Shown here in pieces: positions 32,196 to 38,489 of a stretch of DNA of 38,489 nt. The stretch comes from a virus: IMG/VR virus record IMGVR_UViG_3300025266_000015, positions 1-38,489 of that record. One strand, given 5' to 3'. The position numbers were made by a program, and so were the translations under genes. A model generated the notes under the pieces. The model saw only the letters and a program-made list of their open reading frames with translations. It did not search any database and was not told the origin of the DNA. Numbering within the stretch: position 1 is the first letter of the stretch; the number at the start of each line of letters is the position of its first letter.

Positions 32196-32714
32196 TTAAC
32201 TAAACATTGATTCATCTTCGTCTACGATGTCGAAGTCATTAGCGTCTGCTACACCAGCAGCCCCGCCAAAGGCGTCGCCATCCCGAACAAACTGAATACC
32301 TTCCAACGAGAAGTTAATACGTTTGCCGTAGGCATTATCTTGCGCCCAAGGTTTAATTATCGCGTTGACATAGCATCCAGCGTAGGGCTTGCCGTCATCT
32401 TCGATGAGTGGCGAGCGGTCCTTATCAACTAATGTTGGGCGTTTAGTGTTACTGGCGTTAAAGAAGAACGTACCTTCCCCAAAACCATCTAGGTCTTTCT
32501 CGTCACCATTTCGTAGTGGTAACTTCAGTGATGAAGGGATCTTCTTATCCCACTTATCCTTCGCAATCTTCTCTACGGCGCTCTTCAGCTCTGCCATTTG
32601 AGGATGATCGTCATCCATAATAAAGGTTGCTGAAAACTTCTTGGTTTGCCCCTCAGAAAATGCTGAAGCTTGAAAGATATTCGGAAAACTAATTCTTACG
32701 TTTTGTACTTGCAT
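32196..32714 (-). CDS. DUF2815-family single-stranded DNA-binding protein
   Basis: The 172-residue protein starts VRISFPNIFQASAFSEGQTKKFSATFIMD, typical of DUF2815 (T7 gp2.5-like SSBs). It also shows GYGK-type NAYGKRINFSLEGIQFV and an acidic C-terminal tail ending DFDIVDEDESMF, similar in character to the protein-interaction tails of SSBs. It should coat ssDNA and coordinate polymerase and nucleases. AGGAG at 32723-32727 lies upstream of ATG 32714, and its leader contains the CTAACCCACC motif. Confidence 0.87.
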   Translation of the reverse strand: MQVQNVRISFPNIFQASAFSEGQTKKFSATFIMDDDHPQMAELKSAVEKIAKDKWDKKIPSSLKLPLRNGDEKDLDGFGEGTFFFNASNTKRPTLVDKDRSPLIEDDGKPYAGCYVNAIIKPWAQDNAYGKRINFSLEGIQFVRDGDAFGGAAGVADANDFDIVDEDESMFS

Positions 32715-32747
32715 GGTCGAAACTCCTAATCGTTTTTAAACGGTGGG

Positions 32748-33917
32748 TTAGCTACTAATTACATCGAACTCTAAAGCTGGGGTAAGCGTGGGGCGCTTGT
32801 CCGACTCTGGTGCGATGGTGGGTTTACCTGCTGGGCGGCTCACGTCATCCGCAAACAACTCAGCAAATTCTTTCTTGCCAATCAACTTCTCGGCTTGCGC
32901 CACGGTGATTAGCTTGCGCTGCCAGACATCGTCCTCGTCCAAGGATGCGGACAGTTTGTCTGATACTTCTTTTTCATCAGCCCAGCGGCGCAATGAACGC
33001 CCCTCGACCATCTTGTAACCTGGCACATCATGCCCAGCCTCAAGCGCTTCATACGCACGGTGTTGAACAGCCTTAGTCCACTGCTCAAGTAACTTTAGAT
33101 TCGGTAGGATCTTCTCGCCAATCTCAGCCAAAGTGAGCGTATCAACTTTCTCGATGATGTCGAGATTGTCGAACTGACTACCTATTAACTGGTGCTGGTG
33201 GTCGGCCAAAGCGCGGCAGTTACCTTTATTCAAACACCAACTGCATTGCTTCTCGCCAGCGTTAAACGCAGCGTTAGGCTTTAATGCAGCAGCGGCTGCA
33301 ACCTTTACAGTCTCGCCAAAGGCCAGTAACTCGGTGCGATTAATAATCCACTCAGGAAAGTGATTCAATCGTGGCTGGTAAATACCAATTACAATCTCAT
33401 CAATCTCTGTATAGATGTCGTACTCAGCTAATGCGCCAAGAGCGTACATCATCGCCTGTTCATTGCCTTCAGCTTCTACCTTCACACCTTTGCCGTACTT
33501 CAAGTCTCCTACATACAGGCGCTTGTTCTTGGCGTCGAGCGTGACGGCGTCAGCAGTACCGAATGAATCTTTCGCATACGCACGAAGATCAAGGCGTACT
33601 TCAATATCCAGATTGCCTTCCAGTGAATGGATGCGATCAACGTATTGCTGTACGAACATGGCCATCTCATCATCGACAGTAAAGCCGTTGAAGACATTGC
33701 CGGTGTAATGAGCAGCATTGGTTTCTGGGTTACGCAGCACAGTCTCAGCCAATTCGTGGGCAGCAGTGCCTTCTTCAGCATGAATGCTCGACGTGTCTTT
33801 AATGTCACGACAAGCTTCAATCGAAGCAGGGCATCGCAGCCAGCGGTGCGCCGATGAAGGCGACAGCCTGGCGTGAGCGCGTTGCTCATGGTTTTCAACT
33901 AGCTTCATTTGATTCAT
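32748..33917 (-). CDS. DUF2800 RecB/Cas4-like nuclease
   Basis: The 389-residue protein opens with AHARLSPSSAHRWLRCPAS and EEGTAAHELAE, the DUF2800 hallmark. The PD-(D/E)XK core shows GTADAVTLD and YVGDLKYGKGVKVEAEGNEQAMMYALG. A Cys cluster CSWCLNKGNC (with RCP near the N-terminus) suggests an Fe-S site like that in Cas4/AddB nucleases. It probably processes DNA ends in phage recombination with the neighbouring SSB. I start at ATG 33917 because GGAG lies 7 bases upstream; ATG 33908 is possible. The stop codon TAA is part of the CTAACCCACC motif. Confidence 0.85.
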   Translation of the reverse strand: MNQMKLVENHEQRAHARLSPSSAHRWLRCPASIEACRDIKDTSSIHAEEGTAAHELAETVLRNPETNAAHYTGNVFNGFTVDDEMAMFVQQYVDRIHSLEGNLDIEVRLDLRAYAKDSFGTADAVTLDAKNKRLYVGDLKYGKGVKVEAEGNEQAMMYALGALAEYDIYTEIDEIVIGIYQPRLNHFPEWIINRTELLAFGETVKVAAAAALKPNAAFNAGEKQCSWCLNKGNCRALADHQHQLIGSQFDNLDIIEKVDTLTLAEIGEKILPNLKLLEQWTKAVQHRAYEALEAGHDVPGYKMVEGRSLRRWADEKEVSDKLSASLDEDDVWQRKLITVAQAEKLIGKKEFAELFADDVSRPAGKPTIAPESDKRPTLTPALEFDVISS

Positions 33918-34149
33918 CTTCAAACTCCAACGATAGCGCAAAGGCTTGGCACAACTCTCTAACTACGACGCTTAGCGCCATATCTCTTTGATCCGGCACA
34001 GTGGTCATAACTAGAGACATACCGAAAGCCCTAGACAAGCTGACAATAGCCATCTTGCCCGCGTCTTCATGGTCTTTCATAAAAGTAAGAAGTGCTTTGC
34101 TTGCAGCAATTTGAGTTTCGTCTGAATCATACATCCAGTCGCTGTTCAT
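33895..34149 (-). CDS. Small acidic early protein, unknown
   Basis: An 84-residue acidic helical protein (MYDSDETQIAASKALLTFMKDHEDAGKMAIVSLSRAF, in parts) with a Glu/Asp-rich end. It begins in an ATGA overlap with the upstream gene and its 3' end overlaps the nuclease gene by about 20 bp. No family recognised; expression is tied to the nuclease. Confidence 0.65.
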   Translation of the reverse strand: MNSDWMYDSDETQIAASKALLTFMKDHEDAGKMAIVSLSRAFGMSLVMTTVPDQRDMALSVVVRELCQAFALSLEFEDESNEAS

Positions 34150-34535
34150 GCTGCCCCCTGCTGAAGTTCCACATGGATAGCTTCAATAAAGGCAGAACGT
34201 CGATCTTCCGGAATATCACTAGCTCGCTTACTATTAAAAGCAATCATTAGTTTATCTAAAATAGGACGGTCAGTTATTCCTCGCATCTCGTCGATAACTA
34301 CTTCTAACGATGGAAAGTTAGCGTCAGATTCCGCTAGTGCGACTGGGGTGATAAGTTCGACTGTCTTTGCAGGGGAAGGTTTCCCTTGTTTAACTGATAC
34401 AGGTGTTGGTGTGTGGGCGTTTTGGGCGCTCATTACTTGAATAAGCGTCTGTACGTGGGCGTTTTGGGCGCTCATTACTTGAATAAGCGTCTGTACGGAC
34501 GCGTTGAGGTCGGTTATACTATTTTCCAGTGACAT
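34146..34535 (-). CDS. Early protein with internal 14-residue duplication, unknown
   Basis: The 129-residue protein begins with a Leu/Ser helix containing two identical copies of VQTLIQVMSAQNAH (residues 14-41), probably a coiled coil. A Pro/Lys linker and a helical domain (SLEVVIDEMRGITDRPILDKLMIAFNSKRASDIP) follow. AGGAG at 34542-34546 precedes ATG 34535, and the leader carries the CTAACCCACCAT motif and a GGACAAG-loop hairpin. Function unknown. Confidence 0.7.
   Translation of the reverse strand: MSLENSITDLNASVQTLIQVMSAQNAHVQTLIQVMSAQNAHTPTPVSVKQGKPSPAKTVELITPVALAESDANFPSLEVVIDEMRGITDRPILDKLMIAFNSKRASDIPEDRRSAFIEAIHVELQQGAA
34413..34496 (-). repeat. 42-bp perfect tandem duplication
   Basis: Two identical 42-bp units starting at 34413 and 34455 encode VQTLIQVMSAQNAH twice in the leftward frame. 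Perfect identity indicates a recent in-frame duplication. Confidence 0.94.
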
Positions 34536-34548
34536 AACTGGTTCTCCT

Positions 34549-34560
34549 ATGGTGGGTTAG
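34549..34560 (-). promoter_or_regulatory. Leader motif CTAACCCACCAT, one of four copies
   Basis: Read on the minus strand, CTAACCCACCAT lies just 5' of the ribosome site of the 129-residue gene. Sense-oriented relatives lie at 27577-27588 (-, ATAACCCACCAT), 32741-32752 (-, CTAACCCACCG) and 36417-36428 (+, identical). A common regulatory or processing signal for early mRNAs is possible; the function is unknown. Confidence 0.6.
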
Positions 34561-34579
34561 CAAAGTGTGTGGCTACTGT

Positions 34580-34607
34580 CCCAGTGCGCCTTGTCCGCGC
34601 TACTGGG
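34580..34607 (-). promoter_or_regulatory. GGACAAG-loop hairpin in the leftward leader, copy 3
   Basis: On the minus strand CCCAGT-A-GCGC pairs with GCGC-ACTGGG around the loop GGACAAG: ten base pairs with one bulged A. It lies between the first and second genes of the leftward operon and shares its loop exactly with the two hairpins at 34992-35032. The inner part (GCGC-G-GACAA-G-GCGC) closely resembles the phage P22 boxB stem-loop as I remember it. Confidence 0.75.
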
Positions 34608-34618
34608 GCAACCAATTC

Positions 34619-34963
34619 CTACTCTAATTCGCCAGATTCGGCAGCAGCCATCAAAACGGCTGTACTTCCATCCATATGATCTTGAAAGTAATCCTTCAGA
34701 TTCTTAACGTTCTTGACCAAATCAACCATTTTGTCGTTTGAAAACAGTTCGTAAAGTTCTGACAAAACACATTCGTCTTTTAATACGTCAGAAATTACAG
34801 TATCAATATCTATTGACTTGCCGCGAGCAATAAAGCTTTCGCCATTGAAAAGCTTATATTCAAATCTTTCACTCTGAATTTCATTCATCGAATCATCGTC
34901 AATAAATTTCTGGGTTAATCCAATTGACGGATTACTAGCGATACTTGGTGGGTTTAATGACAT
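34619..34963 (-). CDS. First gene of the leftward early operon, acidic protein of unknown function
   Basis: A 114-residue acidic protein (SLNPPSIASNPSIGLTQKF N-terminus; FEYKLFNGESFIARGKSIDIDTVISD; helical end DLVKNVKNLKDYFQDHMDG). I start at ATG 34963, six bases after AGGAG; an ATG at 34969 abuts the ribosome site directly. It is the immediate early gene behind the leftward promoter, the position of N in lambdoid phages, but it has no arginine-rich segment. It could counter host defence or redirect host functions; nothing specific is visible. Confidence 0.68.
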   Translation of the reverse strand: MSLNPPSIASNPSIGLTQKFIDDDSMNEIQSERFEYKLFNGESFIARGKSIDIDTVISDVLKDECVLSELYELFSNDKMVDLVKNVKNLKDYFQDHMDGSTAVLMAAAESGELE

Positions 34964-34991
34964 GGTCATCTCCTATTATGCTGTTTAATAC

Positions 34992-35032
34992 AAGCCCTTG
35001 TCCGGCTTACAATCTATCTCTTGTCCAGATAG
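34992..35032 (-). promoter_or_regulatory. Tandem GGACAAG-loop hairpins at the 5' end of the leftward transcript (boxB/nut-like)
   Basis: Read on the minus strand, CTATCT-GGACAAG-AGATAG (35014-35032) and AAGCC-GGACAAG-GGCTT (34992-35008) are two hairpins with unrelated perfect stems and identical 7-base loops, eleven... bases apart by less than two helical turns (five bases separate the arms). The first begins at the predicted transcription start. Conserved loop with changing stems is the signature of a protein-binding RNA site. The loop contains GACAA, the P22 boxB pentaloop. Confidence 0.75.
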
Positions 35033-35039
35033 TCTCACC

Positions 35040-35068
35040 AATATATAGATATACATAATAGGTGTCAA
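35040..35068 (-). promoter_or_regulatory. Leftward early promoter (PL-like)
   Basis: On the minus strand TTGACA (35063-35068) and TATATT (35040-35045) are separated by exactly 17 bp, a near-consensus sigma-70 promoter with predicted start near 35033. It lies between the repressor's terminator and the first early gene. TTGAC-type half-sites at the -35 (GGTTGACACC) and at 35099-35105 face each other and recall the half-sites in the repressor/Cro region, so repressor control is likely. Confidence 0.75.
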
Positions 35069-35108
35069 CCAGAATAACAGTATATTTGTAAATTAAATGT
35101 TGACCAAT

Positions 35109-35136
35109 AAAAAACCCGCACTAAGGCGGGTTTTTT
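35109..35136. terminator. Bidirectional intrinsic terminator downstream of the repressor gene
   Basis: AAAAAACCCGC (35109-35119) and GCGGGTTTTTT (35126-35136) pair perfectly around ACTAAG, with T tracts on either strand. It ends the repressor transcript 33 bp after its stop codon and insulates it from the leftward early promoter. Confidence 0.93.
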
Positions 35137-35168
35137 AAGCTGCAACATATAGTTGCTTGGGTATCGAG

Positions 35169-35951
35169 TTATCCGTTTCTAGCTTTTTCCACAGCGTCTA
35201 CTATGTCTTTCGGCCAGCGTTGTATCCCGTCTTCAAAGTGAGGATCAGCGATTAGATTTGATATTTCTTTCGCGTCCGCACTATCTCTTATCCCCACCTG
35301 GACCCCCATCATCCGTGACTGGTATGCAAACGTACTATAAACATCAAAATTAACCAGTGGAGGGTTAATCAGCATAAGTTGGTAACGCCTATGTTTCTTA
35401 CCGTTAATCTCATCTATTTTCTTGGCTATAAACAAAGGCCAGACAAGTTCAGTTAACGTATCTAAAGTGCGCGTTGTCTTTTTAGATATATCCAAAGCTA
35501 GAACAAGGCTGCCATTAACATAATCAAATTCAAGGGAACTGCTACTAAACCCTTCCCCCATATAGCCTATAGAGCAATCATCAAACCCGACAGCTAGGAA
35601 ATCTGCGGCTTCTTCATCAACAAAAGTTCTGATTTGTTTTAAAAACTGTTCTTTCGTCGGAAGGTATTCTAATTCATGCCGTAATTCTTCTTTTAGTGAA
35701 AGGTCCATATCTGGGCCTCCTGTTTCAGACACGCCGACTATCCAGTCTGGGGTGACGCGGAGAACCCCCGCCATTGTTTCTAAGGCAGAGGCACTAATCG
35801 CTGTCCGTCGGTCTATATCCCTATTTAACCAAGACGATACCGATGCGCGTGTAACGCTCATCTTATCCGCAAGGTCCGATTGGTTTAATTTTAAAGCGGT
35901 CATCGCTAAACGAATCCGCGTAGGAGTGTTTAAAGAATCAGTTGTTAACAT
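35169..35951 (-). CDS. Lysogeny repressor (cI-like) with N-terminal HTH and unusual C-terminal domain
   Basis: From ATG 35951 it encodes 260 residues. Residues 10-60 form an HTH_3/XRE domain (RIRLAMTALKLNQSDLADKMSVTRASVSSWL). The C-terminal 180 residues (EYLPTKEQFLKQIRTFVDEEAADFL, FDYVNGSLVLALDISKKTTRTLDTLTE, PHFEDGIQRW) do not resemble the LexA/CI S24 self-cleavage domain; no Ser/Lys dyad context is apparent. It should hold the TTGAC-type operators in lysogeny. A longer frame from 35987 would sit deeper inside the upstream gene. Its transcript ends at the 35109-35136 terminator. Confidence 0.82.
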   Translation of the reverse strand: MLTTDSLNTPTRIRLAMTALKLNQSDLADKMSVTRASVSSWLNRDIDRRTAISASALETMAGVLRVTPDWIVGVSETGGPDMDLSLKEELRHELEYLPTKEQFLKQIRTFVDEEAADFLAVGFDDCSIGYMGEGFSSSSLEFDYVNGSLVLALDISKKTTRTLDTLTELVWPLFIAKKIDEINGKKHRRYQLMLINPPLVNFDVYSTFAYQSRMMGVQVGIRDSADAKEISNLIADPHFEDGIQRWPKDIVDAVEKARNG

Positions 35952-36225
35952 TGGGTGTCTCTTCTGGTTGCCCTTGTGTTGTTTCACCTTTGTTTCTTGC
36001 GAATGCGCCGAAATTTAACTCAGACCCTGCAAAATCAGGCTTATTTGCTATGTATAAAGGTGTGGTATTTTCCATGTGATCTACCAAGGAGTAATACAGC
36101 GGCCATTCGGCACACTCCATCCACGCCATGTAGCGATGGCGTAGCTTACTAATGATATACGCCACCTTCATAGCTTTCGGCGGCGGCGGGTGGAGTGTTC
36201 GACCTACTGTATTTACATTAATCAT
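35938..36225 (-). CDS. Repressor-operon companion protein, unknown
   Basis: A 95-residue protein upstream of and overlapping the repressor gene by 14 bp, so both are made from the same lysogenic promoter. It has a Pro-run (LHPPPPKAMK), a tyrosine/tryptophan-rich middle (YIISKLRHRYMAWMECAEWPLYYSLVDHM) and a polar C-terminus. AAGGAA at 36231-36236 precedes ATG 36225. Being expressed with the repressor it might give superinfection exclusion or tune the switch; this is inference. Confidence 0.65.
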   Translation of the reverse strand: MINVNTVGRTLHPPPPKAMKVAYIISKLRHRYMAWMECAEWPLYYSLVDHMENTTPLYIANKPDFAGSELNFGAFARNKGETTQGQPEETPNVNN

Positions 36226-36452
36226 TTATATTTCCTTTGTTTACGAGACACTAATTGTCCTTCCAGGTTAACAACTCATTGTCATAGGCCCGTGATGCCT
36301 CTCTGGCAGTATGCAACTGTTGATTGACACGGTCAACTGTTTATTGACACTCATTACATAATATGGGGAACATTTACTTGACAAAAGCTTTTGTCAATCT
36401 CAGTATCTGATGCTGACTAACCCACCATACATTTAAATATCAAGGACTTGAC
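36226..36452. promoter_or_regulatory. Divergent operator/promoter region of the lysis-lysogeny switch
   Basis: The 227-bp gap separates the leftward repressor operon from the rightward Cro-like gene. It contains TTGAC-ACG-GTCAA (36324-36336), TTGACA (36344-36349), a 20-bp palindrome (36378-36397) and GACACTAATTGTC (36247-36259). A leftward promoter is suggested by TTGACC (minus strand, 36331-36336) and CATACT (36308-36313) 17 bp apart. A rightward one is suggested by TTGACA at 36378 and CAGTAT at 36401, also 17 bp apart. Both -35 boxes lie inside operator candidates. Confidence 0.72.
36378..36397. promoter_or_regulatory. Perfect 20-bp palindrome TTGACAAAAG|CTTTTGTCAA (operator)
   Basis: The two ten-base halves are exact reverse complements. 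The left half supplies a consensus -35 for the rightward promoter, so a protein dimer bound here would block transcription of the Cro-like and primase genes. It is the most symmetrical operator candidate in the window. Confidence 0.85.
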
Positions 36453-36677
36453 GTGAACCAGACTCAAAAAAACCTCATGCTCGCCACTCTTCGTTTAGCA
36501 ATCGACGAGGCGGGTGGGATTTCAGCACTCGCTAGACTTATGCCGGACTCCCCCTCAAGACAAGCTGTCGATAACTGGACAAAGAAGGGTTTGCCAGCAA
36601 AACGCGCTGTTCATATTGAAATAGCGCTGAAGGGACGGGTTCGCCGTCAGGAGTTACGCCCGGACCTATACGCTTAA
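36453..36677 (+). CDS. Cro/YdaS-like small DNA-binding protein
   Basis: The 74-residue protein shows the pattern LRLAIDEAGGISALARLMP, SRQAVDNWTKKGLPAKRAVHIEIAL and RRQELRPDLYA, typical of YdaS/Cro-type HTH proteins of lambdoid switch regions that bind operators opposite the repressor. GTG 36453 has AAGGA six bases upstream. The first gene of the rightward operon, with a CTAACCCACCAT leader motif at 36417-36428. YdaS proteins are sometimes called toxins; here the location favours a Cro role. Confidence 0.82.
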   Translation: MNQTQKNLMLATLRLAIDEAGGISALARLMPDSPSRQAVDNWTKKGLPAKRAVHIEIALKGRVRRQELRPDLYA

Positions 36678-36700
36678 ATCACTGAGGACAAGACTGTGAT
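36678..36700 (+). promoter_or_regulatory. Weaker GGACAAG-loop hairpin spanning the primase start
   Basis: ATCAC (36678-36682) pairs with GTGAT (36696-36700), with one further G-C pair and two mismatches closing on the loop GGACAAG (36686-36692). The loop includes the ribosome site GAGGA and the 3' arm includes the start codon. It sits directly after the Cro-like gene, the nutR position in lambdoid phages. Confidence 0.45.
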
Positions 36701-38489
36701 GACTGACTTTATGGCCGACTTCGGCCCCATGCTAATCGACAACGGCTACAACATAATACCTGTAGCTAAAGGAACCAAGCGGCCAGCGCTTTCAAACTGG
36801 TCAAGAATTAAATCCACTCAAGAGTTAATCGAAACTTGGGACGCAGACGCCTCGATAGGTATAACTACTGGCGAAGTAGTTGCTATAGACATCGACTGCT
36901 ACGATAAAGACACTACCAATACCATTGTGAAGTATTGCAATAAGCACATCGGTAAAGGCTTAGGCCGTATTGGTAAAGCCCCCAAGGCTCTTCTTTTATA
37001 TCGTACAGACACACCTATGTCTAAATCTGTGTCGGCTAAGTTTACCGATGATGAAGGCAACACTAATTGTATTGAAGTCTTAGGGAAAGGGCAGCAGCTT
37101 GTCGCTTACGGTATCCACCCAGAAACTCAGCAAGAGTACCGATGGCCTAAAGCCTGTCCTTATACTGTGCCAGTAGACAATTTACCTACTATTAATGCAG
37201 ATCAAATAACTGACCTGTTTAATTTCTTTGATAAATCAGCACCTTTAAAGTGGGATCGAAGCTCAACTGGCTCAGCTTTAACTCAGCACCCCGCAGCTAA
37301 CCAAGATAACGTCTTGAATTTCGAGAACATGCGCCAACCCACGGGCATCTCAACCAAAGAGTTAAAACGTCACCTATCACTAATGGACCCAGAGCCATAC
37401 GACGAATGGCTCTTAGTTGGTCAGGCGTTACACCATGAGTTCGATGGCGGTTACGATGGGTTAACGCACTGGCTTGAATGGTCCTCTAACGCCTCTTCTT
37501 TCGATGGCCATGAGTTACTTGAATCTAAGTGGGCGTCATTCTCTACGCTAAGAGATGACGCTGTTGTCACCATGCGTACCATTATCGCTACCTCGCAAAC
37601 CCGTATCAAAGAAGACCAGCAGCAAGTCGCTATAGATCAAGCCACTTCGCTTGAAGCCTCAACGCTTCCAGATTTAGACCTCGAAAACCTTGCAGTCCCA
37701 GAACGTAAGTGGGTGTTAGGCAATCGTCTCTTAGCCGGTTACATCACGGCCATGTTCGCGCCAGGTGGTGTGTCTAAATCCATGTTCTCCATGATTACCG
37801 CAGCGTCTATCGCTACTGGCAGATCCCTCACTGGTGAGACGGTACACAAGCAAGGCAAAGTCTGGCTCATCAATAATGAGGACGACACCGACGAGCAGCT
37901 TCGACGCTTAGCGGGTATCGCTATTCATCACGGTATCCCTTGGCAAACCCTCAAGGAAAACCTTTTCCTTACCTGCGGTTACGGCAACCCTTACATCGTC
38001 GCGCACGAAGGCCCAGATGGCGTCATCGCGCACCCGAACGCTGAGAAGATCATCGCTGAGGCTTTAGCTAAGGGCATAGACTACATTGTCTTCGACCCGT
38101 TCATCACAGTGCATGACACGGAAGAGAATGATAATGGTGCAATCCAGCAGGTAGCCAACGTCCTCAAGCACATCGCTAAAGAGACTGGCGCAGCTATCGA
38201 GGTTGTGCATCATACAAAGAAGGGCGGTGCGAAGACCGATTCAGAGACACACGCTGGCGATGTTGAGTCAGGCCGTGGCGCATCTTCCCTTAAAGACGCG
38301 TGTCGAATTGCCACTACCTTGGCTCGTATGTCTCCCAAAACTGCCGACAAGTTAGGCATTAATTATGAGGAAGAGGGCAGGTTCTTAGTTCGCTTAGACC
38401 ACGGCAAGGGTAACTTCTCTGGCCCACCAGAAGGCGCTACCTGGTTCAAGCAAGTCTCAGTCACCCTATCTAATGGCGATACGGTTGGC
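36699..38489 (+). CDS. Primase-polymerase/helicase replication protein (partial at 3' end)
   Basis: The frame is open to the window edge (597 codons). Residues about 8-180 look like a bifunctional primase/polymerase domain: NGYNIIPVAKGTKRPA, GITTGEVVAIDID with catalytic-type Asp64 and Asp66, and VLGKGQQLVAYGIHP. A middle segment has a PriCT-like DPEPYDEWLLVGQALHHEF. The C-terminal part is a RepA/AAA_25 helicase with FAPGGVSKSMFS (Walker A, Lys360), DYIVFDPFITVH (Walker B) and EVVHHTKKG. It should prime and unwind at the origin. ATG 36699 and the adjacent in-frame GTG 36696 share the GAGGA site at 36684-36688. Confidence 0.87.
   Translation, partial: MTDFMADFGPMLIDNGYNIIPVAKGTKRPALSNWSRIKSTQELIETWDADASIGITTGEVVAIDIDCYDKDTTNTIVKYCNKHIGKGLGRIGKAPKALLLYRTDTPMSKSVSAKFTDDEGNTNCIEVLGKGQQLVAYGIHPETQQEYRWPKACPYTVPVDNLPTINADQITDLFNFFDKSAPLKWDRSSTGSALTQHPAANQDNVLNFENMRQPTGISTKELKRHLSLMDPEPYDEWLLVGQALHHEFDGGYDGLTHWLEWSSNASSFDGHELLESKWASFSTLRDDAVVTMRTIIATSQTRIKEDQQQVAIDQATSLEASTLPDLDLENLAVPERKWVLGNRLLAGYITAMFAPGGVSKSMFSMITAASIATGRSLTGETVHKQGKVWLINNEDDTDEQLRRLAGIAIHHGIPWQTLKENLFLTCGYGNPYIVAHEGPDGVIAHPNAEKIIAEALAKGIDYIVFDPFITVHDTEENDNGAIQQVANVLKHIAKETGAAIEVVHHTKKGGAKTDSETHAGDVESGRGASSLKDACRIATTLARMSPKTADKLGINYEEEGRFLVRLDHGKGNFSGPPEGATWFKQVSVTLSNGDTVG

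Noticed and set aside
32800-32815. Another GGACAAG on the minus strand
   Set aside because: It lies in the DUF2800 coding sequence (Ser-Asp-Lys-Arg context) and flanking bases cannot form a stem, so it is not counted with the hairpins. Plus-strand copies near 10095 and 20468 are also coding and stemless.
34992-35032. CsrA/RsmA binding sites as the explanation for the GGA loops
   Set aside because: CsrA sites have A-N-GGA in a hexaloop. Here GGA is at the loop edge and preceded by a stem base, so the boxB-like reading fits better, though it is not excluded.
36453-36677. YdaS toxin of a toxin-antitoxin pair
   Set aside because: Location directly opposite the repressor and as first gene of the rightward operon fits a Cro role; no partner antitoxin of the YdaT type is adjacent.

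Overview
The window is a slice of a temperate, short-tailed (podovirus-like) phage or prophage, probably of a gammaproteobacterium. The evidence is a capsid protein resembling the N4-gp56 family, an SU10-type adaptor protein, a tyrosine integrase, a repressor/Cro-like switch, a phage family-A DNA polymerase and a DUF2815 single-strand binding protein. Host and morphology are inferences. Portal and terminase genes are not present and presumably lie beyond the window edges.

Late region (about 1-23.5 kb, all + strand): C-terminal end of a probable scaffold-like protein, major capsid protein, small head gene, adaptor, nozzle-like tail protein, a modular tail-fibre set ending in an assembly chaperone, two small membrane-anchored proteins, a calcineurin-like phosphoesterase, a GH24 lysozyme and a three-TM holin. 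A block of repeat-rich, alanine/glutamine-rich probable internal virion proteins follows, then one 2855-residue large polyvalent protein with a RadC/JAB-like and a zincin-like active site.

Integration region (23.5-25.2 kb): an untranslated 306-bp stretch with hairpin, promoter-like and inverted-repeat sequences, the integrase, and tail-to-tail with it a PrtN-like DNA-binding protein.

Leftward early operon (about 35.0 down to 25.0 kb, - strand): mostly ATGA/GTGA-coupled genes: small unknowns, DUF2800 nuclease, DUF2815 SSB, HNH endonuclease, DNA polymerase, VRR-NUC nuclease, SNF2 helicase, DUF3310, several very small genes (four of them 35-58 aa and easy to miss) and a SleB-type cell-wall hydrolase.

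Control region (35.0-36.7 kb): a consensus-like leftward promoter, a bidirectional terminator, the repressor gene with a companion gene, a divergent operator region rich in TTGAC half-sites, a Cro/YdaS-like gene, and then a rightward primase-helicase that runs off the window.

The most unusual signal is a set of RNA hairpins sharing the loop GGACAAG with unrelated stems. Two stand in tandem at the predicted 5' end of the leftward transcript, one lies farther down its leader, and a weaker one follows the Cro-like gene. Both the layout and the GACAA loop recall nutL/nutR boxB sites of lambdoid phages, although no obvious N protein is present. A second recurrent motif (CTAACCCACC) and a second twin-hairpin pair with CU-rich loops suggest more RNA-level control in the early operon.
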